DNA from: Halisarca cf. caerulea
Taxonomy: Eukaryota > Porifera > Demospongiae > Chondrillida > Halisarcidae
Direction of reading: 5' to 3'
Assembly (NCBI GenBank): GCA_963170055.1
Contig: CAUJGJ010000303.1
Span: forward strand, 115,401 to 179,400
DNA: 64,000 bases
A program made the translations under genes and the position numbers. Shown here piece by piece: positions 27,101 through 41,000 of the stretch. The notes under the pieces were generated by a model. That model saw only the letters and a program-made list of their open reading frames with translations, did not search any database and had not been told where the DNA came from. The stretch's first letter is position 1; every line of letters begins with the position of its first letter.

Positions 27101-30100
27101 ATGAAATTGTAAGAATTGCAAATAACTTAGAAAAGAAATTGGCGATTTTCTATTTGTGACACAAATAATTTATTTGACAAATCACCGCAGGTATAAGTTT
27201 TATGATATTGTTAACGCATGAATCATGCATAAGAAGTCAAGAATAGCATGAAATTGCAAGAATTGCAAATAACTTAGAAAAGAAATTTGCGATTTTCTAT
27301 TTCTGACACTAATAATTTATTTGACAAATCACCGCAGCTATAAGTTTTATGACTTTGTTAATGCATGAATCAGGCATAAGAAGTCAAGAATAGCATGAAA
27401 TTGCAAGAATTGCAAATGATTTAAAAAAGAAATTTGTAATTTTCTATTTCTTACACAAACAATTTATTTGACACATTACCGCAGTTCTAAGTTTTATGAG
27501 TTTGTTGATGCGTAAATCATGCATAAGAAGTCAAGAATAGCATTAATTTGCAAGAATTGCAAATAACTTAGAAAAGAAATTTGCGATTTTCTATTTCTTA
27601 CAAGGACATTTTATTTGACAAATCACCGCAGCTATAAGTTTGATGACTTTGTTAATGCATGAATCATGCATAAGAAGTCAAGAATAGCATGAAATTGTAA
27701 GAATTGCAAATAACTTAGAAAAGAAATTTGTGATTTTCTATTTCTGACACAAATAATTTATTTCACAAATCACCGCAGCTATAAGTTTTATGACTTTGTT
27801 AATGCATGAATCATGCATAAGAAGTCAAGAATAGCATGAAATTGCAAAAAATTCTAAGAACTTAGAAAAGAAATTTGCGATTTTCTGTTTCGTACTAGGA
27901 CAATTCATTTGACAAATCACTGCAGCTATAAGTTTTATGACTTTGGTAATGCATGAATCATGCATAAGAATTCAACAATAGCATGAAATTGCAAGAATTG
28001 CAAATAACTTAGAAAAGAAATTTGAGATTTTTTATTTCTTATCAGGACAATTTATTTGACAAATCACCGCAGCTATAAGTTTTATGAGTTTGTTAATGCA
28101 TGAATCATGCATAAGAAGTCAAGAATAGCATGAAATTGTAAGAATTGCAAATAACTTAGAAAAGAAATTTGTGATTTTCTATTTCTTACACAAACAATTT
28201 ATTTGACACATTACCGCAGCTCTAAGTTTTATGAGTTTGTTGATGCGTGAATCATGCATAAGAAGTGAAGAATAGCATGATATTGCAAAAATTGCAAATA
28301 ACTTAGAAAAGAAATTTGCGATTTTCTATTTCTTACTACGACAATTTATTTGACAAATCACCGCAGCTATAAGTGTTATAACTATGTTAATGCATGAATC
28401 ATGCATAAGAAGTCAAGAATAGCATGAAATTGCAAGAATTGCAAATAATTTAGAAAAGAAATTTGCGATTGTTCATTTTTTACTAAGACAATTTATTTGA
28501 CAAATCACCGCAGTTATATGTTTTATGACTTTGTTAATGCATGAATCACGCATAAGAAGTGAAGAATAGCATAAAATTGCAAGAATTGCAAATAACTTAG
28601 AAAAGAAATTTGCGATTTTCTGTTTCTTACTAGGACAATTTATTTGACAAATCACCGCAGCTATAAGTTTTATGACTTTGTTAATGCATGAATCATGCAT
28701 AAGAAGTCAAGAATAGCATGAAATTGCAAAAAATTCTAAGAACTTAGAAAAGAAATTTGTGATTTTCTGTTTCGTACTAGGACAATTCATTTGACAAATC
28801 ACTGCAGCTATAAGTTTTATGACTTTGGTAATGCATGAATCATGCATAAGAAATCAACAATAGCATGAAATTGCAAGAATTGCAAATAACTTAGAAAAGA
28901 AATTTGAGATTTTTTATTTCTTATCAGGACAATTTATTTGACAAATCACCGCAGCTATAAGTTTTATGACTTTGTTAATGCATGAATCATGCATAAGAAG
29001 TCAAGAATAGCATGAAATTGTAAGAATTGCAAATAACTTAGAAAAGAAATTTGCGATTCTTTATTTCTTACTAAGACAATTTATTTGACAAATCACGGCA
29101 GCTATAAGTTTTATGACTTTGTTAATGCATGAATCATGCATAAGAAGTCAAGAATAGCATGAAATTGCAAGAATTGCAAATAACTTAGAAAAGAAATTTG
29201 CGATTTTCTATTTATTACTCGGACAATTTATTTGACAAATCCCCGCAGCTATAAGTTTTATGACTTTATTAATGCATGAATCATGCATAAGAAGTAAAGA
29301 ATAGCATGAAATTACAAGAATTGCAAATAACTTAAAAAAGAAATTTACGTTTTTCTATTTCTTACTAGGACAATTTATTTGACAAATCACGGCAGCTATA
29401 AGTTTTATGACTTTGTTAATGCATGAATCATGCATAAGAAATCAAGAATAGCATGAAATTGCAAGAATTGCAAATAACTTAGAAAAGAAATTTGCGATTT
29501 TCTGTTTCTTACTACGACAATTTATTTGACAAATCACCGCAGCTATAAGTTTTATGACTTTGTTAATGCATGAATCATGCATAAGAAGTCAAGAATAGCA
29601 TGAAATTGCAAAAAATTCTAAGAACTTAGAAAAGAAATTTGCGACTTTCTGTTTCGTACTAGGACAATTCATTTGACAAATCACCGCAGCTATAAGTTTT
29701 ATGACTTTGGTAATGCATGAATCATGCATAAGAAATCAACAATAGCATGAAATTGCAAGAATTGCAAATAACTTAGAAAAGAAATTTGCGATTTTCTATT
29801 TCTTACTACGACAATTTATTTGACAAATCACCGCAGCTATAAGTTTTATGACTTTGTTAATGCATGAATCATGCATAAGAAGTAAAGAATAGCATGAAAT
29901 TGCAAGAATTGCAAATAACTTAAAAAAGAAATTTGCGATTTTCTATTTCTTACTAGGACAATTCATTTGACAAATCACCGCAGCTATATGATTTATGACT
30001 TTGTTAATGCATGAATCATGCATAAGAAGTGAAGAATAGCATGAAATTGCAAGAATTGCAAATAACTTAGAAAAGAAATTTGCGATTTTCTGTTTCTTAC

Positions 30101-31160
30101 TAGGACAATTTATTCGACAAATCACCGCAGCTATAAGTTTTATGACTTTGTTAATGCATGAATCATGCATAAGAAGTCAAGAATAGTATGAAATTGCAAA
30201 AATTTCTAATAACTTAGAAAAGAAATTTGCGATTTTCTGTTTCTTACTAGGACAATTCATTTGACAAATCACCGCAGCTATAAGTTTTATGACTTTGTTA
30301 ATGCATGAATCACGCATAAGAAATAAACGATAGCATGAAATTGCAAGTATTGCAAATAACTTAGAAAATAATTTTGCGATTTTCTATTTCTTACTAGGAC
30401 AATTTATTTGACAATTCACCGCAGCTATAAGTTTTATGACTTTGTTAATGCATGAATCATGCATAAGAAGTGAAGAATAGCATGATATTGCAAAAATTGC
30501 AAATAACTTAGAAAAGAAATTTGCGATTTTCTATTTCTTACTACGACAATTTATTTGACAAATCACCGCAGCTATAAGTTTTATAACTATGTTAATGCAT
30601 GAATCATGCATAAGAAGTCAAGAATAGCATGAAATTGCAAGAATTGCTAATAATTTAGAAAAGAAATTTACGATTTTTCATTTTTTACTAAGACAATTTA
30701 TTTGACAAATCACCGCAGTTATATGTTTTATGACTTTGTTAATGCATGAATCACGCATAAGAAGTGAAGAATAGCATAAAATTGCAAGAATTGCAAATAA
30801 CTTAGAAAAGAAATTTGCGATTTTCTGTTTCTTACTAGGACAATTTATTTGACAAATCACCGCAGCTATAAGTTTTATGACTTTGTTAATGCATGAATCA
30901 TGCATAAGAAGTCAAGAATAGCATGAAATTGCAAAAAATTCTAAGAACTTAGAAAAGAAATTTGCGATTTTCTGTTTCGTACTAGGACAATTCATTTGAC
31001 AAATCACTGCAGCTATAAGTTTTATGACTTTGGTAATGCATGAATCATGCATAAGAAATCAACAATAGCATGAAATTGCAAGAATTGCAAATAACTTAGA
31101 AAATAAATTTGAGATTTTTTATTTCTTATCAGGACAATTTATTTGACAAATCACCGCAGC
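22441..31160. repeat. 4,116-bp (28-monomer) higher-order repeat, two full copies and a partial third
   Basis: The copies run from about 22,441 to 26,556, from 26,557 to 30,672, and partially from 30,673 to about 31,160, where the third diverges. Corresponding landmarks are exactly 4,116 bp (28 x 147) apart: 22446/26562/30678, 24357/28473 and 25827/29943. The two full copies are almost identical. Differences I noticed are AAATACCTTAG near 23,153 against AAATAACTTAG near 27,269, and TTTGCGATTTT near 24,642 against TTTGTGATTTT near 28,758. Confidence 0.9.
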
Positions 31161-34100
31161 TATAAGTTTTATGACTTTGTTAATGCATGAATCATGCATA
31201 AGAAGTCAAGAATAGCAAGAAATTGTAAGAATTGCAAATAACTTAGAAAAGAAATTTGCGATTCTTTATTTCTTACTAAGACAATTTATTTGACAAATCA
31301 CGGCAGCTATAAGTTTTATGACTTTGTTAATGCATGAATCATGCATAAGAAGTCAAGAATAGCATGAAATTGCAAAAAATTCTAAGAACTTAGAAAAGAA
31401 ATTTGCGATTTTCTGTTTCGTACTAGGACAATTCATTTGACAAATATCCGCAGCTATAAGTTTTATGACTTTGTTAATGCATGAATCATGCATAAGAAGT
31501 AAAGAATAGCATGAAATTGCAAGAATTGCAAATAACTTAAAAAAGAAATTTGCGATTTTCTATTTCTTACTAGGACAATTCATTTGACAAATCACCGCAG
31601 CTATATGATTTATGACTTTGTTAATGCATGAATCATGCATAAGAAGTGAAGAATAGCATGAAATTGCAAGAATTGCAAATAACTTAGAAAAGAAATTTGC
31701 GATTTTCTGTTTCTTACTAGGACAATTTATTTGACAAATCACCGCAGCTATAAGTTTTATGACTTTGTTAATGCATGAATCATGCATAAGAAGTCAAGAA
31801 TAGCATGAAATTGCAAGAATTGCAAATAACTTAGAAAAGAAATTTGCGATTTTCTATTTCTTACTCGGACAATTTATTTGACAAATCCCCGCAGCTATAA
31901 GTTTTATGACTTTATTAATGCATGAATCATGCATAAGAAGTAAAGAATAGCATGAAATTACAAGAATTGCAAATAACTTAAAAAAGAAATTTACGTTTTT
32001 CTATTTCTTACTAGGACAATTTATTTGACAAATCACGGCAGCTATAAGTTTTATGACTTTGTTAATGCATGAATCATGCATAAGAAATCAAGAATAGCAT
32101 AAAATTGCAAGAATTGCAAATAACTTAGAAAAGAAATTTGCGATTTTCTGTTTCTTACTAGGACAATTTATTTGACAAATCACCGCAGCTATAAGTTTTA
32201 TGACTTTGTTAATGCAAGAATCATGCATAAGAAGTCAAGAATAGCATGAAATTGCAAAAAATTCTAAGAACTTAGAAAAGAAATTTGCGATTTTCTGTTT
32301 CGTACTAGGACAATTCATTTGACAAATCACTGCAGCTATAAGTTTTATGACTTTGGTAATGCATGAATCATGCATAAGAAATCAACAATAGCATGAAATT
32401 GCAAGAATTGCAAATAACTTAGAAAAGAAATTTGAGATTTTTTATTTCTTATCAGGACAATTTATTTGACAAATCACCGCAGCTATAAGTTTTATGACTT
32501 TGGTAATGCATGAATCATGCATAAGAAGTCAAGAATAGCAAGAAATTGTAAGAATTGAAAATAACTTAGAAAAGAAATTTGCGATTCTTTATTTCTTACT
32601 AAGACAATTTATTTGACAAATCACGGCAGCTATAAGTTTTTTGACTTTGTTAATGCATGAATCATGCATAAGAAATCAAGAATAGCATGAAATTGCAAGA
32701 ATTGCAAATAACTTAGAAAAGAAATTTGCGATTTTCTATTTCTTACTACGACAATTTATTTGACAAATCACCGCAGCTATAAGTTTTATGACTTTGTTAA
32801 TGCATGAATCATGCATAAGAAGTCAAGAATAGCATGAAATTGCAAAAAATTCTAAGAACTTAGAAAAGAAATTTGCGATTTTCTGTTTCGTACTAGGACA
32901 ATTCATTTGACAAATCACCGCAGCTATAAGTTTTATGACTTTGGTAATGCATGAATCATGCATAAGAAATCAACAATAGCATGAAATTGCAAGAATTGCA
33001 AATAACTTAGAAAAGAAATTTGCGATTTTCTATTTCTTACTACGACAATTTATTTGACAAATCACCGCAGCTATAAGTTTTATGACTTTGGTAATGCATG
33101 AATCATGCATAAGAAATCAACAATAGCATGAAATTGCAAGAATTGCAAATAACTTAGAAAAGAAATTTGCGATTTTCTATTTCTTACTAGGACAATTCAT
33201 TTGACAAATCACCGCAGCTATATGATTTATGACTTTGTTAATGCATGAATCATGCATAAGAAGTGAAGAATAGCATGAAATTGCAAGAATTGCAAATAAC
33301 TTAGAAAAGAAATTTGCGATTTTCTGTTTCTTACTAGGACAATTTATTCGACAAATCACCGCAGCTATAAGTTTTATGACTTTGTTAATGCATGAATCAT
33401 GCATAAGAAGTCAAGAATAGTATGAAATTGCAAAAATTTCTAATAACTTAGAAAAGAAATTTGCGATTTTCTGTTTCTTACCAGGACAATTCATTTGACA
33501 AATCACCGCAGCTATAAGTTTTATGACTTTGTTAATGCATGAATCACGCATAAGAAATAAACGATAGCATGAAATTGCAAGTATTGCAAATAACTTAGAA
33601 AATAAATTTGCGATTTTCTATTTCTTACTACGACAATTTATTTGACAAATCACCGCAGCTATAAGTTTTATAACTATGTTAATGCATGAATCATGCATAA
33701 GAAGTCAAGAATAGCATGAAATTGCAAGAATTGCAAATAATTTAGAAAAGAAATTTGCGATTTTTCATTTTTTACTAAGACAATTTATTAGACAAATCAC
33801 CGCAGTTATATGTTTTATGACTTTGTTAATGCATGAATCACGCATAAGAAGTGAAGAATAGCATAAAATTGCAAGAATTGCAAATAACTTAGAAAAGAAA
33901 TTTGCGATTTTCTGTTTCTTACTAGGACAATTTATTTGACAAATCACCGCAGCTATAAGTTTTATGACTTTGTTAATGCATGAATCATGCATAAGAAGTC
34001 AAGAATAGCATGAAATTGCAAAAAATTCTAAGAACTTAGAAAAGAAATTTGCGATTTTCTGTTTCGTACTAGGACAATTCATTTGACAAATCACTGCAGC

Positions 34101-37100
34101 TATAAGTTTTATGACTTTGGTAATGCATGAATCATGCATAAGAATTCAACAATAGCATGAAATTGCAAGAATTGCAAATAACTTAGAAAAGAAATTTGAG
34201 ATTTTTTATTTTTTATCAGGACAATTTATTTGACAAATCACCGCAGCTATAAGTTTTATGACTTTGTTAATGCATGAATCATGCATAAGAAGTCAAGAAT
34301 AGCATTTATTTGCAAGAATTGCAAATAACTTAGAAAAGAAATTTGCGATTTTCTATTTCTTACTCGGACAATTTATTTGACAAATCCCCGCAGCTATAAG
34401 TTTTATGACTTTATTAATGCATGAATCATGCATAAGAAGTAAAGAATAGCATGAAATTACAAGAATTGCAAATAACTTAAAAAAGAAATTTACGTTTTTC
34501 TATTTCTTACTAGGACAATTTATTTGACAAATCACGGCAGCTATAAGTTTTATGACTTTGTTAATGCATGAATCATGCATAAGAAATCAAGAATAGCATG
34601 AATTTGCAAGAATTGCAAATAACTTAGAAAAGAAATTTGCGATTTTCTATTTCTTACTACGACAATTTATTTGACAAATCACCGCAGCTATAAGTTTTAT
34701 GACTTTGTTAATGCATGAATCATGCATAAGAAGTCAAGAATAGCATGAAATTGCAAGAATTGCAAATAATTTAGAAAAGAAATTTGCGATTTTTCATTTT
34801 TTACTAAGACAATTTATTAGACAAATCACCGCAGTTATATGTTTTATGACTTTGTTAATGCATGAATCACGCATAAGAAGTGAAGAATAGCATAAAATTG
34901 CAAGAATTGCAAATAACTTAGAAAAGAAATTTGCGATTTTCTTTTTCTTACTAGGACAATTTATTTGACAAATCACCGCAGCTATAAGTTTTATGACTTT
35001 GTTAATGCATGAATCATGCATAAGAAGTCAAGAATAGCATGAAATTGCAAAAAATTCTAAGAACTTAGAAAAGAAATTTGCGATTTTCTGTTTCGTACTA
35101 GGACAATTCATTTGACAAATCACTGCAGCTATAAGTTTTATGACTTTGGTAATGCATGAATCATGCATAAGAATTCAACAATAGCATGAAATTGCAAGAA
35201 TTGCAAATAACTTAGAAAAGAAATTTGAGATTTTTTATTTCTTATCAGGACAATTTATTTGACAAATCACCGCAGCTATAAGTTTTATGACTTTGTTAAT
35301 GCATGAATCATACATAAGAAGTCAAGAATAGCATTTATTTGCAAGAATTGCAAATAACTTAGAAAAGAAATTTGCGATTTTCTATTTCTTACTCGGACAA
35401 TTTATTTGACAAATCCCCGCAGCTATAAGTTTTATGACTTTATTAATGCATGAATCATGCATAAGAAGTAAAGAATAGCATGAAATTACAAGAATTGCAA
35501 ATAACTTAAAAAAGAAATTTACGTTTTTCTATTTCTTACTAGGACAATTTATTTGACAAATCACGGCAGCTATAAGTTTTATGACTTTGTTAATGCATGA
35601 ATCATGCATAAGAAGTCAAGAATAGTATGAAATTGCAAAAATTTCTAATAACTTAGAAAAGAAATTTGCGATTTTCTGTTTCTTACTAGGACAATTCATT
35701 TGACAAATCACCGCAGCTATAAGTTTTATGACTTTGTTAATGCATGAATCACGCATAAGAAATAAACGATAGCATGAAATTGCAAGTATTGCAAATAACT
35801 TAGAAAAGAAATTTGCGATTTTCTATTTCTTACTACGACAATTTATTTGACAAATCACCGCAGCTATAAGTTTTATAACTATGTTAATGCATGAATCATG
35901 CATAAGAAGTCAAGAATAGCATGAAATTGCAAGAATTGCAAATAATTTAGAAAAGAAATTTGCGATTTTTCATCTTTTACTAAGACAATTTATTAGACAA
36001 ATCACCGCAGTTATATGTTTTATGACTTTGTTAATGCATGAATCACGCATAAGAAGTGAAGAATAGCATAAAATTGCAAGAATTGCAAATAACTTAGAAA
36101 AGAAATTTGCGATTTTCTGTTTCTTACTAGGACAATTTATTTGACAAATCACCGCAGCTATAAGTTTTATGACTTTGTTAATGCATGAATCATGCATAAG
36201 AAGTCAAGAATAGCATGAAATTGCAAAAAATTCTAAGAACTTAGAAAAGAAATTTGCGATTTTCTGTTTCGTACTAGGACAATTCATTTGACAAATCACT
36301 GCAGCTATAAGTTTTATGACTTTGGTAATGCATGAATCATGCATAAGAATTCAACAATAGCATGAACTTGCAAGAATTGCAAATAACTTAGAAAAGAAAT
36401 TTGAGATTTTTTATTTCTTATCAGGACAATTTATTTGACAAATCACCGCAGCTATAAGTTTTATGACTTTGTTAATGCATGAATCATGCATAAGAAGTCA
36501 AGAATAGCATTTATTTGCAAGAATTGGAAATAACTTAGAAAAGAAATTTGCGATTTTCTATTTCTTACTCGGACAATTTATTTGACAAATCCCCGCAGCT
36601 ATAAGTTTTATGACTTTATTAATGCATGAATCATGCATAAGAAGTAAAGAATAGCATGAAATTACAAGAATTGCAAATAACTTAAAAAAGAAATTTACGT
36701 TTTTCTATTTCTTACTAGGACAATTTATTTGACAAATCACGGCAGCTATAAGTTTTATGACTTTGTTAATGCATGAATCATGCATAAGAAATCAAGAATA
36801 GCATGAATTTGCAAGAATTGCAAATAACTTAGAAAAGAAATTTGCGATTTTCTATTTCTTACTACGACAATTTATTTGACAAATCACCGCAGCTATAAGT
36901 TTTATGACTTTGTTAATGCATGAATCATGCATAAGAAGTCAAGAATAGTATGAAATTGCAAAAATTTCTAATAACTTAGAAAAGAAATTTGCGATTTTCT
37001 GTTTCTTACTAGGACAATTCATTTGACAAATCACCGCAGCTATAAGTTTTATGACTTTGTTAATGCATGAATCACGCATAAGAAATAAACGATAGCATGA

Positions 37101-38041
37101 AATTGGAAGTATTGCAAATAACTTAGAAAATAAATTTGCGATTTTCTATTTCTTACTAGGACAATTTATTTGACAATTCACCGCAGCTATAAGTTTTATG
37201 ACTTTGTTAATGCATGAATCATGCATAAGAAGTGAAGAATAGCATGATATTGCAAAAATTGCAAATAACTTAGAAAAGAAATTTGCGATTTTCTATTTCT
37301 TACTACGACAATTTATTTGACAAATCACCGCAGCTATAAGTTTTATAACTATGTTAATGCATGAATCATGCATAAGAAGTCAAGAATAGTATGAAATTGC
37401 AAAAATTTCTAATAACTTAGAAAAGAAATTTGCGATTTTCTGTTTCTTACTAGGACAATTCATTTGACAAATCACCGCAGCTATAAGTTTTATGACTTTG
37501 TTAATGCATGAATCACGCATAAGAAATAAACGATAGCATGAAATTGCAAGTATTGCAAATAACTTAGAAAATAAATTTGCGATTTTCTATTTCTTACTAG
37601 GACAATTTATTTGACAATTCACCGCAGCTATAAGTTTTATGACTTTGTTAATGCATGAATCATGCATAAGAAGTGAAGAATAGCATGATATTGCAAAAAT
37701 TGCAAATAACTTAGAAAAGAAATTTGCGATTTTCTATTTCTTACTACGACAATTTATTTGACAAATCACCGCAGCTATAAGTTTTATAACTATGTTAATG
37801 CATGAATCATGCATAAGAAGTCAAGAATAGCATGAAATTGTAAGAATTGCAAATAATTTAGAAAAGAAATTTGCGATTTTTCATTTTTTACTAAGACAAT
37901 TTATTAGACAAATCACCGCAGTTATATGTTTTATGACTTTGTTAATGCATGAATCACGCATAAGAAGTGAAGAATAGCATAAAATTGCAAGAATTGCAAA
38001 TAACTTAGAAAAGAAATTTGCGATTTTCTGTTTCTTACTAG

Positions 38042-41000
38042 GACAATTTATTTGACAAATCACCGCAGCTATAAGTTTTATGACTTTGTTAATGCATGAA
38101 TCATGCATAAGAAGTCAAGAATAGCATGAAATTGCAAAAAATTCTAAGAACTTAGAAAAGAAATTTGCGATTTTCTGTTTCGTACTAGGACAATTCATTT
38201 GACAAATCACTGCAGCTATAAGTTTTATGACTTTGGTAATGCATGAATCATGCATAAGAAATCAACAATAGCATGAAATTGCAAGAATTGCAAATAACTT
38301 AGAAAAGAAATTTGAGATTTTTCATTTCTTATCAGGACAATTTATTTGACAAATCACCGCAGCTATAAGTTTTATGACTTTGTTAATGCATGAATCATGC
38401 ATAAGAAGTCAAGAATAGCAAGAAATTGTAAGAATTGGAAATAACTTAGAAAAGAAATTTGCGATTTTCTATTTCTTACTCGGACAATTTATTTGACAAA
38501 TCCCCGCAGCTATAAGTTTTATGACTTTATTAATGCATGAATCATGCATAAGAAGTAAAGAATAGCATGAAATTACAAGAATTGCAAATAACTTAAAAAA
38601 GAAATTTACGTTTTTCTATTTCTTACTAGGACAATTTATTTGACAAATCACGGCAGCTATAAGTTTTATGACTTTGTTAATGCATGAATCATGCATAAGA
38701 AATCAAGAATAGCATGAAATTGCAAGAATTGCAAATAACTTAGAAAAGAAATTTGCGATTTTCTATTTCTTACTACGACAATTTATTTGACAAATCACCG
38801 CAGCTATAAGTTTTATGACTTTGTTAATGCATGAATCATGCATAAGAAGTCAAGAATAGCATGAAATTGCAAAAAATTCTAAGAACTTAGAAAAGAAATT
38901 TGCGATTTTCTGTTTCGTACTAGGACAATTCATTTGACAAATCACCGCAGCTATAAGTTTTATGACTTTGGTAATGCATGAATCATGCATAAGAAATCAA
39001 CAATAGCATGAAATTGCAAGAATTGCAAATAACTTAGAAAAGAAATTTGCGATTTTCTATTTCTTACTACGACAATTTATTTGACAAATCACCGCAGCTA
39101 TAAGTTTTATGACTTTGTTAATGCATGAATCATGCATAAGAAGTAAAGAATAGCATGAAATTGCAAGAATTGCAAATAACTTAAAAAAGAAATTTGCGAT
39201 TTTCTATTTCTTACTAGGACAATTCATTTGACAAATCACCGCAGCTATATGATTTATGACTTTTTTAATGCATGAATCATGCATAAGAAGTGAAGAATAG
39301 CATGAAATTGCAAGAATTGCAAATAACTTAGAAAAGAAATTTGCGATTTTCTGTTTCTTACTAGGACAATTCATTTGACAAATCACCGCAGCTATAAGTT
39401 TTATGACTTTGTTAATGCATGAATCATGCATAAGAAATCAACAATAGCATGAAATTGCAAGAATTGCAAATAACTTAGAAAAGAAATGTGCGATTTTCTA
39501 TTTCTTACTAGGACAATTTATTTGACAAATCACAGCAGCTATAAGTTTTATGACTTTGTTAATGCATGAATCACGCATAAGAAGTCAAGAATAGCATGAA
39601 ATTTCAAAAATTTCTAATAACTTAGAAAAGAAATTTGAGATTTTCTATTTCTTACTCGGACAATTTATTTGACAAATCCCCGCAGCTATAAGTTTTATGA
39701 CTTTATTAATGCATGAATCATGCATAAGAAGTAAAGAATAGCATGAAATTACAAGAATTGCAAATAACTTAAAAAAGAAATTTACGTTTTTCTATTTCTT
39801 ACTAGGACAATTTATTTGACAAATCACGGCAGCTATAAGTTTTATGACTTTGTTAATGCATGAATCATGCATAAGAAATCAAGAATAGCATGAAATTGCA
39901 AGAATTGCAAATAACTTAGAAAAGAAATTTGCGATTTTCTATTTCTTACTACGACAATTTATTTGACAAATCACCGCAGCTATAAGTTTTATGACTTTGT
40001 TAATGCATGAATCATGCATAAGAAGTCAAGAATAGCATGAAATTGCAAAAAATTCTAAGAACTTAGAAAAGAAATTTGCGATTTTCTGTTTCGTACTAGG
40101 ACAATTCATTTGACAAATCACCGCAGCTATAAGTTTTATGACTTTGGTAATGCATGAATCATGCATAAGAAATCAACAATAGCATGAAATTGCAAGAATT
40201 GCAAATAACTTAGAAAAGAAATTTGCGATTTTCTATTTCTTACTACGACAATTTATTTGACAAATCACCGCAGCTATAAGTTTTATGACTTTGTTAATGC
40301 ATGAATCATGCATAAGAAGTAAAGAATAGCATGAAATTGCAAGAATTGCAAATAACTTAAAAAAGAAATTTGCGATTTTCTATTTCTTACTAGGACAATT
40401 CATTTGACAAATCACCGCAGCTATATGATTTATGACTTTTTTAATGCATGAATCATGCATAAGAAGTGAAGAATAGCATGAAATTGCAAGAATTGCAAAT
40501 AACTTAGAAAAGAAATTTGCGATTTTCTGTTTCTTACTAGGACAATTCATTTGACAAATCACCGCAGCTATAAGTTTTATGACTTTGTTAATGCATGAAT
40601 CATGCATAAGAAATCAACAATAGCATGAAATTGCAAGAATTGCAAATAACTTAGAAAAGAAATGTGCGATTTTCTATTTCTTACTAGGACAATTTATTTG
40701 ACAAATCACAGCAGCTATAAGTTTTATGACTTTGTTAATGCATGAATCACGCATAAGAAGTCAAGAATAGCATGAAATTTCAAAAATTTCTAATAACTTA
40801 GAAAAGAAATTTGAGATTTTTTATTTCTTACCAGGACAATTTATTTGACAAATCACCGCAGGTATAATTTTTATGACTTTGTTATTGCATGAATCATGCA
40901 TAAGAAGTCAAGAATAGCATGAAATTGCAAGAATTGCAAATAACTTAGAAAAGAAATTTGCGATTTTTTATTTCTTACTAAGACAATTTATTTGACAAAT

